A stretch of DNA of 15,728 nucleotides from UBA8437 sp963580005 (GTDB lineage: Bacteria; Planctomycetota; Planctomycetia; Planctomycetales; Planctomycetaceae), in the NCBI GenBank assembly GCA_963580005.1, contig CAUZJR010000079.1, positions 1-15,728 of the forward strand, given 5' to 3'. The translations under genes and the position numbers were made by a program. The notes under the pieces were generated by a model. That model was given only the letters and a program-made list of their open reading frames with translations, searched no databases and was not told the DNA's origin. Positions 6,657-13,950 of the stretch are shown piece by piece. Position 1 is the stretch's first letter, and every line of letters starts with the position of its first letter.

Positions 6657-7624
6657 CCGACGCCTCGGCCGGATCGCTGGACTGCCTGTGCGCGGGAATC
6701 GTCGTGGCCGATCACGTCTGCGAACCGGTCAGCGAACTGCCCGCACCGGGCGTGCTGGTCGAAACACCCGCCCTGCATCTCTCGATCGGAGGCTGCGCGG
6801 CCAACTGCGCGGTCAACATGACCCGGCTCGGACTGGCCACCGCCGTGGCCGGAACGATCGGAAACGACATCTTCGGCCGGTTCGTCCGCGAGGTCTTTGC
6901 CGAGGCGGGAGTCGACTGTTCGATCCTCGAGGTCCGCGACGACCTCCAGACCAGCGCCACCCAGGTGATCAACGTCACCGGCCAGGACCGACGCTTCATC
7001 CATGCCCCCGCCGCCAATGCCCACTTCACCACCGAGTCGATCACCGACGACGTACTCAAACGGACTCGCGTCCTGTACCTCGGCGGCTACTGCCTCTCGG
7101 AACAACCCGCCGCAGAACGTGTCGCGGACCTGTTCGCTCGAGCCGGCCGGCTGGGCGTGATCACCATGCTCGACGTCGTGGTCCCCGCCCCCGGTGACTA
7201 CTCGTCCCGGCTCGAGGATGTCCTGCCTGTGACCGATTACTTCGTGCCCAACGACGACGAGGCCCGACTGTTGTGTGGCCTCGATGAACCGATCGAGCAG
7301 GCTCGGAACTTCCTGGATGCCGGGGCCCGGCAGGTGGTGATCACCTGCGGAGACCGCGGGTCGGTGATGCTCGGACCCGCAGGCGGCTGGAAGGCCCAGG
7401 CTCATCCGGTGCAACTGGTCGACGGGACCGGCGGCGGAGACGCATTCGCCTCGGGCTTCATCTTCGCACTGCTCCAAGACGACTCGCCCGAAGACTGCCT
7501 CAGGCTCGGCAGCGCCGCAGGCGCCTGCTGCGTACAGGCCACCGGAGCCACCACCGGAATGCCCGACGCCGATTCGCTCAGGCAACTGGCCACAACAACG
7601 GCACTGGAAATCGAAGCGATCTAG
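6653..7624 (+). CDS. PfkB family carbohydrate kinase
   Basis: This is a 323-residue ribokinase-like sugar or nucleoside kinase. The N-terminal PfkB signature region is SIGGCAANCAVNMTRLGL (44-61, Gly-Gly hinge), followed by GTIGNDIFGRF. A phosphoacceptor-side DVVVP (174-178), the PNDDEA element (199-204) and the C-terminal signature VDGTGGGDAFASGF (256-269) are present, with catalytic base Asp263 in the GGGD anion hole (usually GAGD). The substrate sugar cannot be assigned. The ATG at 6653 overlaps the DUF2062 stop. A longer in-frame reading starting at 6101 is the shadow of DUF2062 and is rejected. The stop codon TAG (7622-7624) overlaps the stop codon of the convergent minus-strand gene by two bases. 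Confidence 0.9.
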   Translation: MTDASAGSLDCLCAGIVVADHVCEPVSELPAPGVLVETPALHLSIGGCAANCAVNMTRLGLATAVAGTIGNDIFGRFVREVFAEAGVDCSILEVRDDLQTSATQVINVTGQDRRFIHAPAANAHFTTESITDDVLKRTRVLYLGGYCLSEQPAAERVADLFARAGRLGVITMLDVVVPAPGDYSSRLEDVLPVTDYFVPNDDEARLLCGLDEPIEQARNFLDAGARQVVITCGDRGSVMLGPAGGWKAQAHPVQLVDGTGGGDAFASGFIFALLQDDSPEDCLRLGSAAGACCVQATGATTGMPDADSLRQLATTTALEIEAI

Positions 7625-8469
7625 GACCCAGCCACCACCCCAACCGGCTCCAGCCCGAAGATCTCAACCTCCACGCCCTCGCTGTACAACGCGTGCTCGG
7701 GGGGACCACTGACCTCGATCCCCGATGCCAGGATCAATGACTCGGTGCACCGCAGCACCTCCGCCCCGCAAAGAGGATAGGGCGTGTGGTGGACCTGTCC
7801 CGAGTAGACCGTCGATGAGTCGCCGGTCGGATCGCGTGTGAACAGCACGTAGCGTTCGACCAGGAAATGCTCGAGACTCCCGGGCCGGGCATGACCGTCC
7901 TGGTCGACACCCTCGGGAGACTCAACGCCGTCGAGGCGGATTTCGAGATCCACTCCGGCACCAGGCACACCCGGCCCCGTCACGTCCTGACGACCCGACC
8001 CCTTCGCCGTCCGCTCGCTCGAGTAAACCAGTCCCTGCTCACACCCATCCCCGTCCCCATCCCCATCTGGCCCCGTTCGCTCAACCCGCATTGTCGCGTG
8101 GTGGTAGTTGAGCCGCCAACGCCAGCGCGCGACCTGGACGGCCAGCCAATTGGCGGCATCGAGGCTGAAGAACCAGACTCCGGGCACCCCGTTGTGGTGC
8201 ACGTAGGTCCTGACATTCGTCTCGTCAAAGGCCGACACGCCCGGAAGCGGCGGAAACCACCACGGACGCACACCCGACATGCGGAACGGAACCAGCCCCA
8301 CCCACGCCGACCCGTCAAACGTGTCGACCTCCAGGCCCGCAGGCAACAGCGTGGCCAACTCGTCGGCCGGGACCCGCCAGTGCAGAAACGTCAGGTCGTG
8401 CCAGCGCTGGTAGCCGACGGGGTTCCGGTTCGGACGCCGCGTCGGTGCCATTCGGTCCGGTTCGGCCAT
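7621..8469 (-). CDS. DUF2071 (YqjF-like) family protein
   Basis: The protein has 282 residues. The N-terminal half is a clear DUF2071 match: YQRWHDLTFLHWRVPADEL, LLPAGLEVDTFDGSAWVGLV, PFRMSGVRP, PGVSAFDETNVRTYV and GVWFFSLDAANWLAV. The C-terminal half resumes with PGSLEHFLVERYVLFTRD (197-213). Between them, residues about 132-195 are low-complexity, with a GDGDGDGD run (from a CCCATC/CCCGTC iteration on the plus strand, about 8044-8070) and Gly/Asp/Pro-rich text, longer than usual in the family. The family adopts an acetoacetate-decarboxylase-like fold with no settled function. The ATG at 8469 is followed by a short variable leader before the conserved YQRW. It lies 13 bp downstream of the Cys-rich lipoprotein gene on the same strand, so the two may be cotranscribed. 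Confidence 0.87.
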   Translation of the reverse strand: MAEPDRMAPTRRPNRNPVGYQRWHDLTFLHWRVPADELATLLPAGLEVDTFDGSAWVGLVPFRMSGVRPWWFPPLPGVSAFDETNVRTYVHHNGVPGVWFFSLDAANWLAVQVARWRWRLNYHHATMRVERTGPDGDGDGDGCEQGLVYSSERTAKGSGRQDVTGPGVPGAGVDLEIRLDGVESPEGVDQDGHARPGSLEHFLVERYVLFTRDPTGDSSTVYSGQVHHTPYPLCGAEVLRCTESLILASGIEVSGPPEHALYSEGVEVEIFGLEPVGVVAGS

Positions 8470-8482
8470 CACAGGAGTCGGC

Positions 8483-9202
8483 CTAGAGCCTGCGGGGAAT
8501 CCACTTCGGCTGGGCCGCGTCGCGAGGAATCGGGGCTGGATTCTCCAATCCGGGCAACGGCACCTCGACGGGATGAAGCGGCGGAGCCGGCTCCAGACCA
8601 CCACCGCCGGCCGGAACCGTCTGCAGGGGCGGAGGCACCTGGACGGCGGTCGGGTTGACTCCGTCGGCCTTCGGCTTGGCAGGCTCGGCCGCGGGGGGCT
8701 TGGCACCGGGGGTCGGAGGAATCGAAGGGGGCAGTGGGGGAGGGGGTGGCGAGGCCGTCGTGCCTGCCGGAGGTGCGGGTTCTGCTGGAGGAGCCCCTTC
8801 GCTGGCCGGTCCGTGGTCCACTCCGCAATGCGGGCAGCCGACCTGGCCCGTTACAGGGGCAGGTGCGGGCTGTGTGTGGACGCCGCCACACGAGGCACAG
8901 GTTGGTCCCGGTTGATGATGTGAGCCTCCGCAGCCCGCGCAACTGCCTGAATCACCGTGCGGATGCGAGCATCCCGAGTGCGTAGCGGGTCCGCCACAGC
9001 CACCGCAGCCCGACTGGTGAGAGCCCTGGTGACCCGACGGGGCTCCACACCCACCACAATCGCCCTGCCAGTAGTCGTCGTCATAGACCAGACCGCAATC
9101 GCCGTCGTAGGAGGTGGACTTGTGGCACGAACAGCCCGCGACACCCACCAGGCCGGACACGGCCAACAGCATCACGCTTGTTCGGATCAGTTTTCTGGCC
9201 AT
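8483..9202 (-). CDS. Cys/His/Gly-rich lipoprotein with proline-rich tail, unknown function
   Basis: The protein has 239 residues and I do not recognise it as a named family. The N-terminus MARKLIRTSVMLLAVSGLVG ends in a good lipobox, VAGC (Cys24). Residues 25-130 contain five CxxC pairs (49-52, 66-69, 88-91, 102-105, 123-126), mostly followed by Gly, with many His residues nearby (for example CAGCGGSHH, CASCGGVH, CPHCGVDHG). From about 135 on, the chain is rich in Pro and Ala and probably unstructured. The repeated knuckles suggest metal binding (Zn, Cu or Fe) or extracellular cross-linking, but this is inference. GGAGAG lies 8 bases before the ATG and supports this start; the longer upstream reading frame is the shadow of the DksA-like gene. 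It is divergent from that gene across 240 bp in which I see no clear promoter. Confidence 0.75.
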   Translation of the reverse strand: MARKLIRTSVMLLAVSGLVGVAGCSCHKSTSYDGDCGLVYDDDYWQGDCGGCGAPSGHQGSHQSGCGGCGGPATHSGCSHPHGDSGSCAGCGGSHHQPGPTCASCGGVHTQPAPAPVTGQVGCPHCGVDHGPASEGAPPAEPAPPAGTTASPPPPPLPPSIPPTPGAKPPAAEPAKPKADGVNPTAVQVPPPLQTVPAGGGGLEPAPPLHPVEVPLPGLENPAPIPRDAAQPKWIPRRL

Positions 9203-9442
9203 CAGCAGTGCTCTCCGATTCTCTCCAGCCACGATTGCCACACCTTCAACACAGCGCACAACCTGCTCGCCCTGTAACAGTTGTCGGACTTCGGATTGGG
9301 CTGACTTTACCGGTTCTGGCAATTGTGACGGCTCGCAGGCCCGAAGCTTGGCGGCTTTGGGCTGGTCGGCCACCCCGTGGCCACGACCGTGACGTAGCCT
9401 TGCCGAGGGTCGATTCCGGCCCCGGACCGGAGGATTACGGCG

Positions 9443-9892
9443 ATGGCTCGAAAAGACGCACTCCTGCGACTGCATCAGCGGTTGATTGAGAAGCGAGACG
9501 TGCTGCGGAAGAAGTTCGGCGCAGACGATCACCCCTGGCACACCGGACCGCAGACCGGTGGCGACATCGGCGACGCGGCCAACCACGGCGTGTCCCGTGA
9601 ACTCAACACTCAACTCGCCGCACTCGAAAACCGTGAGCTCCGACAGGTCGAACTGGCGTTGCAGCTGATCCGCGAGGGCCGTTACGGCAAGTGCGAACGC
9701 TGCAGCCATTCGATTCCCATCGAACGACTCAGGGCGGTCCCGACCAGCATCATGTGCGTGGCCTGCCAGAGTGAACTCGAGTTGACCGGTGGAGGATCGG
9801 CCGACGGCGAAGCCGATTGGGGCAACGCCATGGAAATCGAAGGCCGGCTGAACCCCACCGAGGTCAGTCTCAAGGACATCGACGTCGACTGA
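9443..9892 (+). CDS. DksA/TraR family zinc-finger protein
   Basis: The protein has 149 residues. An N-terminal helix pair (about 1-28 and 50-78) flanks the coiled-coil tip GGDIGDAAN, whose D41-xx-D44-x-A46 matches the DxxDxA tip motif by which DksA acts in the RNA polymerase secondary channel. The C-terminal zinc finger is C84-x2-C87-x17-C105-x2-C108 (KCERC...MCVAC), the canonical spacing. It then has a tail of about 40 residues that is unlike E. coli DksA. The expected role is modulation of transcription initiation, with or without ppGpp, in the cytoplasm. GGAGGA lies before the ATG and supports the start. It could equally be one of the many short DksA/TraR or RNA polymerase-binding paralogues rather than DksA itself, so no symbol is given. 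Confidence 0.88.
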   Translation: MARKDALLRLHQRLIEKRDVLRKKFGADDHPWHTGPQTGGDIGDAANHGVSRELNTQLAALENRELRQVELALQLIREGRYGKCERCSHSIPIERLRAVPTSIMCVACQSELELTGGGSADGEADWGNAMEIEGRLNPTEVSLKDIDVD

Positions 9893-9966
9893 TTCGACGA
9901 TCCGCAAGACCCAGCCGAACGACCCACTGCTCGACCTCGCGATCAGCAGACCAGGTGAACCCGATC

Positions 9967-11085
9967 ATGCCTGCACCCCGGCGTTTTGCTCGATCCGGAG
10001 GCTGGATGCTGGCCGCTTTCGTCGCGCTGGCCATCCTGGCCGCAGGGATCTATCCCAGCCTCGCAGCCCGACAGGCCACCGGCGCCGCAAAGGCCAGTGA
10101 CGCCGAGGTGCTCGAGGCCGCCGGCCGACAACTCTCGAGCATCACGGCCCGACTGATGCCCAGCGTGGTCAAGATCCGCAGTCACCGAAACCGCGGAGGA
10201 CGCGGGACGGTCCAGGAGACCGGATCCGGAGTCATCCTTCGGCACACAGCCACCGGCCGACTGGTCGTCGTCACCAACGCTCACGTCATCGGCGATCGCA
10301 CGCCCGGCGACCTGCAGATCCACCTGCACGACGGACGCATCCTGACTCCACGCCGCACCTACAGCGACACCGCCAGCGATGTGGCGGTGATGGAAATCTC
10401 CGCCGCAGGACTGCAGCCTGCCCAGTGGGGCGACAGTGACTCGTTGCAGATCGGCAACTTCGTCATCGCCGCCGGCAGCCCATTTGACCTCAGCCACTCG
10501 GTCTCGCTGGGCATCATCAGCGCCAAGGGACGCCGCTCACTGAAACTGGGTGCCGGAGACGTAATCAACCAGGACTTCCTGCAAACCGATGCCGCCATCA
10601 ACCCCGGGAACAGCGGCGGACCACTGGTCGACATCCGCGGCAAGGTGGTCGGAATCAATACCGCGATCGCGACAACCAACGGAAGCGGATCGGGGGTCGC
10701 ATTCAGCATCCCCAGCCGGATGGCCAGGCGGATTGTCGATGACCTGCTGAGACACGGACGAGTCCGACGAGCCTACCTCGGAGTGGTACTCGACCCCGAC
10801 TTCACAGCCGAAGAAGCCCGCCAACTGAAACTCTCGAGACGCACAGGAGCACGAGTGCTCAACGTCACTGCCGGTACCCCCGCCGCACGGGCCCGCCTGC
10901 AGGCCAACGACGTGGTGACCCGGTTCCAGAAAACTCCCGTCGCCGACTTCGACCACCTGATCCACCTGGTCAGCCTCGAACCCATCGGCAACACGGTGAC
11001 TCTGAGCGTATGGCGAGCGGGACGCCAGATCGAGATCCGCGTCTCGCTGAGCGATCGAGATCTACTGGGTGCGAATTCGCGGTAG
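9967..11085 (+). CDS. HtrA/DegP-like trypsin-type serine protease with PDZ domain, membrane-anchored
   Basis: The protein has 372 residues. An N-terminal hydrophobic segment (GWMLAAFVALAILAAGIYP, 12-30) acts as a signal anchor or signal peptide. The S1C protease domain carries the catalytic triad His106 (VVTNAHVIGD), Asp138 (TASDVAVMEI) and Ser216 (NPGNSGGPLVD). One PDZ domain follows (about 260-360), with the carboxylate-binding segment RAYLGVVLD. One PDZ rather than two makes it DegS/HtrA-like in architecture. The likely role is envelope protein quality control or regulated proteolysis. Start choice: ATG 9967 has AGGTG (9953-9957) 9 bases upstream; the in-frame GTG at 9955 would place the SD inside the gene. 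The gene follows the DksA-like gene by 74 bp and converges on the nucleoside hydrolase gene with 13 bp between the stops. Confidence 0.92.
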   Translation: MPAPRRFARSGGWMLAAFVALAILAAGIYPSLAARQATGAAKASDAEVLEAAGRQLSSITARLMPSVVKIRSHRNRGGRGTVQETGSGVILRHTATGRLVVVTNAHVIGDRTPGDLQIHLHDGRILTPRRTYSDTASDVAVMEISAAGLQPAQWGDSDSLQIGNFVIAAGSPFDLSHSVSLGIISAKGRRSLKLGAGDVINQDFLQTDAAINPGNSGGPLVDIRGKVVGINTAIATTNGSGSGVAFSIPSRMARRIVDDLLRHGRVRRAYLGVVLDPDFTAEEARQLKLSRRTGARVLNVTAGTPAARARLQANDVVTRFQKTPVADFDHLIHLVSLEPIGNTVTLSVWRAGRQIEIRVSLSDRDLLGANSR

Positions 11086-11098
11086 TGCCGCGCCTCTG

Positions 11099-12043
11099 CT
11101 ACCCCTCCGTCGACATCAGTCTCGACAGGTAGTCGATCACCCCCTGAACCTCGATGTCGACACACGCCGAGACATTCGCCTGGGGACCCATCTCGCGGCG
11201 GCGGTCCAGCACGGTCATTCCTCGAGTCAGTTGCCCGGCCAGTTCGACGTCCACGAGCATGTCCGTGCGACTCAAGAGTCTTGGCTGAGTCACCGCGGCC
11301 AGCGCGGCGACCCCGTGCAGCAGGACCCCCTCGATCCCCAGCGTCTCGTGATGCATCCGGAACCAGAAGGGGAGCACCGCATCGAGCAGCTCGGCCAACC
11401 GGCCCCCGACCCGCTCGCGCAGCCGACGCGACTGGTCGGGACTCAGCACCACGCGGCCGCTGACGTCCAGCGGGACCAGCGTCTTGGAGATCGGTGAGGT
11501 CAGCACACGACGGGCACTCTCGGCTCCCGCCATCACGTTGAACTCGGCCACCGCCGTCACGTCGCCACCCACCTCGATCGAACCGCCCAGGCAGACCAGC
11601 CCGCCGAGCAGATCGAAGAAGTCGGCGGCCATTTCCGAGGCCAGCGCGACGTTGGTCAAGGGGCCCAGCGTCAGCAGAGTGATCTCGTGAGGCCGATCGC
11701 GGACGATTTCGACCAGCACTCGAGCCGACTCGTGACGCTGGTGCAACTCCACCACAGGCACGTCCCAGTCGCCCAGTCCCGAGGGGCCGTCGAGCGAGGG
11801 AGACTGGAGCAGGGGTGAGGAGTCGGCGCTGCTGTGGCCGATCCGAGGCAGGCGAGAAGGATCGAGACAGTCGATGAGGGCCTGGAGATTCCGGGTCGCA
11901 ACCTGGCCCGAAACCCGGCCACCCGTCGCCGTCAGGCCCACCACCTCGACAGCCGGATCCCGCAGTGCCAGCACGATCGCCAGAGCATCACCGATCCCCG
12001 GATCCGCATCAATGACCAGCTTCTGTACCACCGTCGACTGCAC
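11099..12043 (-). CDS. Inosine/uridine nucleoside hydrolase family protein lacking key aspartates
   Basis: The 314-residue protein aligns over its full length with IUNH nucleoside N-ribohydrolases, which split nucleosides into base and ribose using a Ca2+ ion. Recognisable blocks are VIDADPGIGDALAIVLAL (10-27), TLGPLTN (125-131), AEFNVMAGAESARRVL, GVLLHGVAAL and VDVELAGQLTRG. In active enzymes the first block is DxDPGxDD and the later one is HD. Here they read DADPGIGD (Gly18) and HG (Gly244), and the DP after AEFN is GA. Three conserved acidic positions are thus Gly, so Ca2+ or ribose binding is probably altered. Asp12, Asp14, Asp19 and Asn169 remain. The GTG at 12043 gives this length. The in-frame GTG at 12031, with AGGTG 9 bases before it, may be the true start and would give 310 residues. 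A good promoter lies upstream. Confidence 0.85.
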   Translation of the reverse strand: MQSTVVQKLVIDADPGIGDALAIVLALRDPAVEVVGLTATGGRVSGQVATRNLQALIDCLDPSRLPRIGHSSADSSPLLQSPSLDGPSGLGDWDVPVVELHQRHESARVLVEIVRDRPHEITLLTLGPLTNVALASEMAADFFDLLGGLVCLGGSIEVGGDVTAVAEFNVMAGAESARRVLTSPISKTLVPLDVSGRVVLSPDQSRRLRERVGGRLAELLDAVLPFWFRMHHETLGIEGVLLHGVAALAAVTQPRLLSRTDMLVDVELAGQLTRGMTVLDRRREMGPQANVSACVDIEVQGVIDYLSRLMSTEG

Positions 12044-12081
12044 CTCGAACCAGATCGTATTAACGGCCCCATGGCCGACCG

Positions 12082-12111
12082 ATCGTAGAACCGCTTCAAA
12101 GCAGGTGTCAA
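12082..12111 (-). promoter_or_regulatory. Sigma70-like promoter for the nucleoside hydrolase homologue
   Basis: On the minus strand a perfect -35 TTGACA (12111-12106) is followed after 18 bp by TACGAT (12087-12082). This places transcription start near 12075, about 30 bases before the GTG start. The 146-bp gap to trpD is divergent, so control regions of both genes lie here. Confidence 0.5.
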
Positions 12112-12116
12112 TTGCC

Positions 12117-12146
12117 TTCTGGGGGATTCACCTGCACCGCTATACT
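12117..12146 (+). promoter_or_regulatory. Weak sigma70-like promoter candidate for trpD
   Basis: TATACT at 12141-12146 is a good -10 element. The best -35 at suitable distance is only TTCTGG (12117-12122, 18-bp spacer). The leader to the ATG at 12190 contains a direct repeat CAGGCACACA and no clear Shine-Dalgarno. Confidence 0.3.
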
Positions 12147-12189
12147 CGCTCGGGGTCACACCGCAGGCACACACCCCAGGCACACATCC

Positions 12190-13230
12190 ATGCATCCCGC
12201 CATTCAACCTGTCGTCGAAGCGGCCATCGCCGGCAGCGACTCATCGCGTGAATTGGTCGAAACGGCCTTTGCGGCGTTGATGGACGGCGAGGCCGACCCG
12301 GTCGATGTCGGGGCGCTGTTGATCTCGCTGGCGGCCAAGGGCGAGTCGGTCGATGACCTCGCCGCTGCCGCCTCGGCCATGGCCTCTCGTGCCACACGCA
12401 TCTCCAGCCGCTACGAACGGCTGCTGGACACCTGTGGCACGGGAGGCGACCGGCTGCACACCTTCAACATCAGCACCGCCACCGCGCTGGTCGCCGCCGG
12501 CTGCGGCATACCGGTGGCCAAGCACGGCAACCGCGGAGTGTCGAGTTCGAGCGGATCGTCGGATGTCCTGAGTGCACTGGGGGTCACCATCGACCTGCCG
12601 CCGGCAGCGGTCGCCGACTGCCTGGACGAGGTCGGGATCGGCTTCTGCTTCGCCCCACTGTTTCACTCGGCGATGAAACACGCGGCTGGAGTGCGACAGC
12701 AACTGGGCCTGCGGACGATTTTCAACCTGGTCGGCCCGCTGACGAATCCCGCCGGTGCCGACTGCCAACTGCTGGGCGCCAACAGCGACTCGGCCGCACG
12801 GCTATTGGCCGGTGCCCTGGGCGTGCTCGGTCGGCCGCGAGCACTGGTCGTTTGTGGAAACAACGAGCTCGATGAAGTCGCACTGTGGGGGACCACGCTG
12901 GGGCTGGAAATCGATGGAGCCAGTGGTGAGATCATCGAGCACACCTGGACGGCGGAGGACTTTGGCCTGGAGCGGTGCGAGGTTGAGTCGCTTAGAGTCG
13001 AGTCGCCGGAGGCGAGTGCGGCGATGATCCGGGGGGTGATCCAGGGAGAACAGGGGGCGGCTCGAGACATCGTGGTCGCCAACACCGCCGCGGCACTGGT
13101 CGCGTTTTCCGAGCCCACCGAGAGCCTCGACCTGGCCACCGCAGCACGGACCGCGATGGCTGCAATCGACGACGGGCTGGCCGCCGCGAAACTGGACGAA
13201 CTGGTCGAGACGTCAAGGCGGTTGGCCTGA
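12190..13230 (+). CDS. trpD: Anthranilate phosphoribosyltransferase
   Basis: TrpD joins anthranilate to PRPP to give phosphoribosylanthranilate, the second step of tryptophan synthesis, in the cytoplasm. The 346-residue length is normal. Hallmarks are the PRPP loop CGTGGD (82-87) followed by TFNISTATALVAAGCG, the anthranilate/PRPP site KHGNRGVSSSSGSSDVL (111-127), and RTIFNLVGPLTNPA (175-188), the catalytic-domain signature. The usual Lys in VSSKSGSADVL is Ser here, a small variation. ELDEVALWGTT corresponds to the family's GxDE...GPT segment. The ATG at 12190 precedes the first conserved helix. No other trp gene is in the window, so the pathway appears scattered. A related pyrimidine phosphorylase is unlikely given the KHGNR and NLVGPLTNPA motifs. 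Confidence 0.93.
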   Translation: MHPAIQPVVEAAIAGSDSSRELVETAFAALMDGEADPVDVGALLISLAAKGESVDDLAAAASAMASRATRISSRYERLLDTCGTGGDRLHTFNISTATALVAAGCGIPVAKHGNRGVSSSSGSSDVLSALGVTIDLPPAAVADCLDEVGIGFCFAPLFHSAMKHAAGVRQQLGLRTIFNLVGPLTNPAGADCQLLGANSDSAARLLAGALGVLGRPRALVVCGNNELDEVALWGTTLGLEIDGASGEIIEHTWTAEDFGLERCEVESLRVESPEASAAMIRGVIQGEQGAARDIVVANTAAALVAFSEPTESLDLATAARTAMAAIDDGLAAAKLDELVETSRRLA

Positions 13231-13256
13231 GCGGGAAGCGGCCGCGGAAGGTTGGC

Positions 13257-13284
13257 TTGCGTCACCGACATACCGCGCTATAAT
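13257..13284 (+). promoter_or_regulatory. Sigma70-like promoter upstream of the nuo cluster
   Basis: TTGCGT (13257-13262), a 16-bp spacer and a perfect TATAAT (13279-13284) lie in the 153-bp gap between trpD and nuoI. Transcription would start near 13291, leaving a leader of about 90 bases before the nuoI ATG. It is the strongest consensus-like -10 in the window. Confidence 0.55.
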
Positions 13285-13383
13285 CCACCCCGTCGACCCG
13301 AAGGGCCGACGCCACGATGGCAACACTCGATCCTCCCCGGATGGTCCAGCAGACCTCCGGGATACGGCAGCGGATGGGACCGG

Positions 13384-13950
13384 ATGCAGGGATTTCGACG
13401 CTGGCTGCATGATGTCCGGCAGGCGATTACGAGCGTCGTGCTCGGCATGAAGACCACTGCCAGGGCGATGTTCAAGACCTACGACCGCGGGACGTTCACC
13501 GAGGTGTACGAGTACCCCGAGGTGCCGGTGCCGGTGAAAGTCCGCTACCGAGGCTTTCACCGCTATGACCTGACCGCCTGCATCGGCTGCGACAAGTGCG
13601 CCGTCGCCTGCCCGGTCGACTGCATCTACATCAGCAAGGAAAAGAGCCCCGTCGGCAAGGGCTTTCGACTCAATGGGTTCGCCATCGACTACACCAAGTG
13701 CATGTTCTGTGCACTGTGCGTGGAACCCTGCCCGGTCGATTGTATCTTCATGGGCTCCAACTTCGACCTCTCGTGCTACAGCCGAGACGGATGCATTGTC
13801 GACTACGCCCGGTTGCCGTTGGAAACCGCCTGGGGCAAGGCCACGCTCAACCCGACCGCCGTTGCCGAGAGCAAGGTGCTGTACGAACCGGTCTGGGTCA
13901 AAGGGGAACCGAGTCCGTTTGAATTTTCCGGCGAGGAGGCCGAGGCATGA
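13384..13950 (+). CDS. nuoI: NADH-quinone oxidoreductase subunit I (NuoI)
   Basis: NuoI carries clusters N6a and N6b and passes electrons towards NuoB and quinone in complex I. The 188-residue protein has two [4Fe-4S] ferredoxin motifs: CIGCDKCAVACPVDC (Cys66, 69, 72, 76) and CMFCALCVEPCPVDC (Cys106, 109, 112, 116). They are separated by an insert (ISKEKSPVGKGFRLNGFAID) typical of some NuoI forms. The N-terminal helix (about 8-32) and YPEVPVPVKVRYRGFHRY lead-in fit NuoI better than a free ferredoxin. The ATG at 13384 is chosen because the upstream in-frame sequence spans the promoter. The stop overlaps the next gene's start by ATGA. NuoI here stands first, ahead of nuoA, which is not the usual nuoA-to-N order. 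Confidence 0.9.
   Translation: MQGFRRWLHDVRQAITSVVLGMKTTARAMFKTYDRGTFTEVYEYPEVPVPVKVRYRGFHRYDLTACIGCDKCAVACPVDCIYISKEKSPVGKGFRLNGFAIDYTKCMFCALCVEPCPVDCIFMGSNFDLSCYSRDGCIVDYARLPLETAWGKATLNPTAVAESKVLYEPVWVKGEPSPFEFSGEEAEA

Noticed and set aside
6521..7585. Long open frame on the minus strand (354 codons) opposite the PfkB kinase gene
   Set aside because: The plus strand has clear kinase motifs. The minus frame has no recognisable domain, and long antisense frames are expected in GC-rich DNA.
9203..9907. N-terminal extension of the Cys-rich lipoprotein frame
   Set aside because: It is antisense to the DksA-like gene, and a Shine-Dalgarno plus lipoprotein signal mark the start at 9202.
11081..11103. 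Inverted repeat GGTAG...CTACC between the convergent protease and hydrolase genes as a bidirectional terminator
   Set aside because: The arms are only 5 bp with a 13-base loop and no U-run. They mainly reflect the two TAG stop codons.
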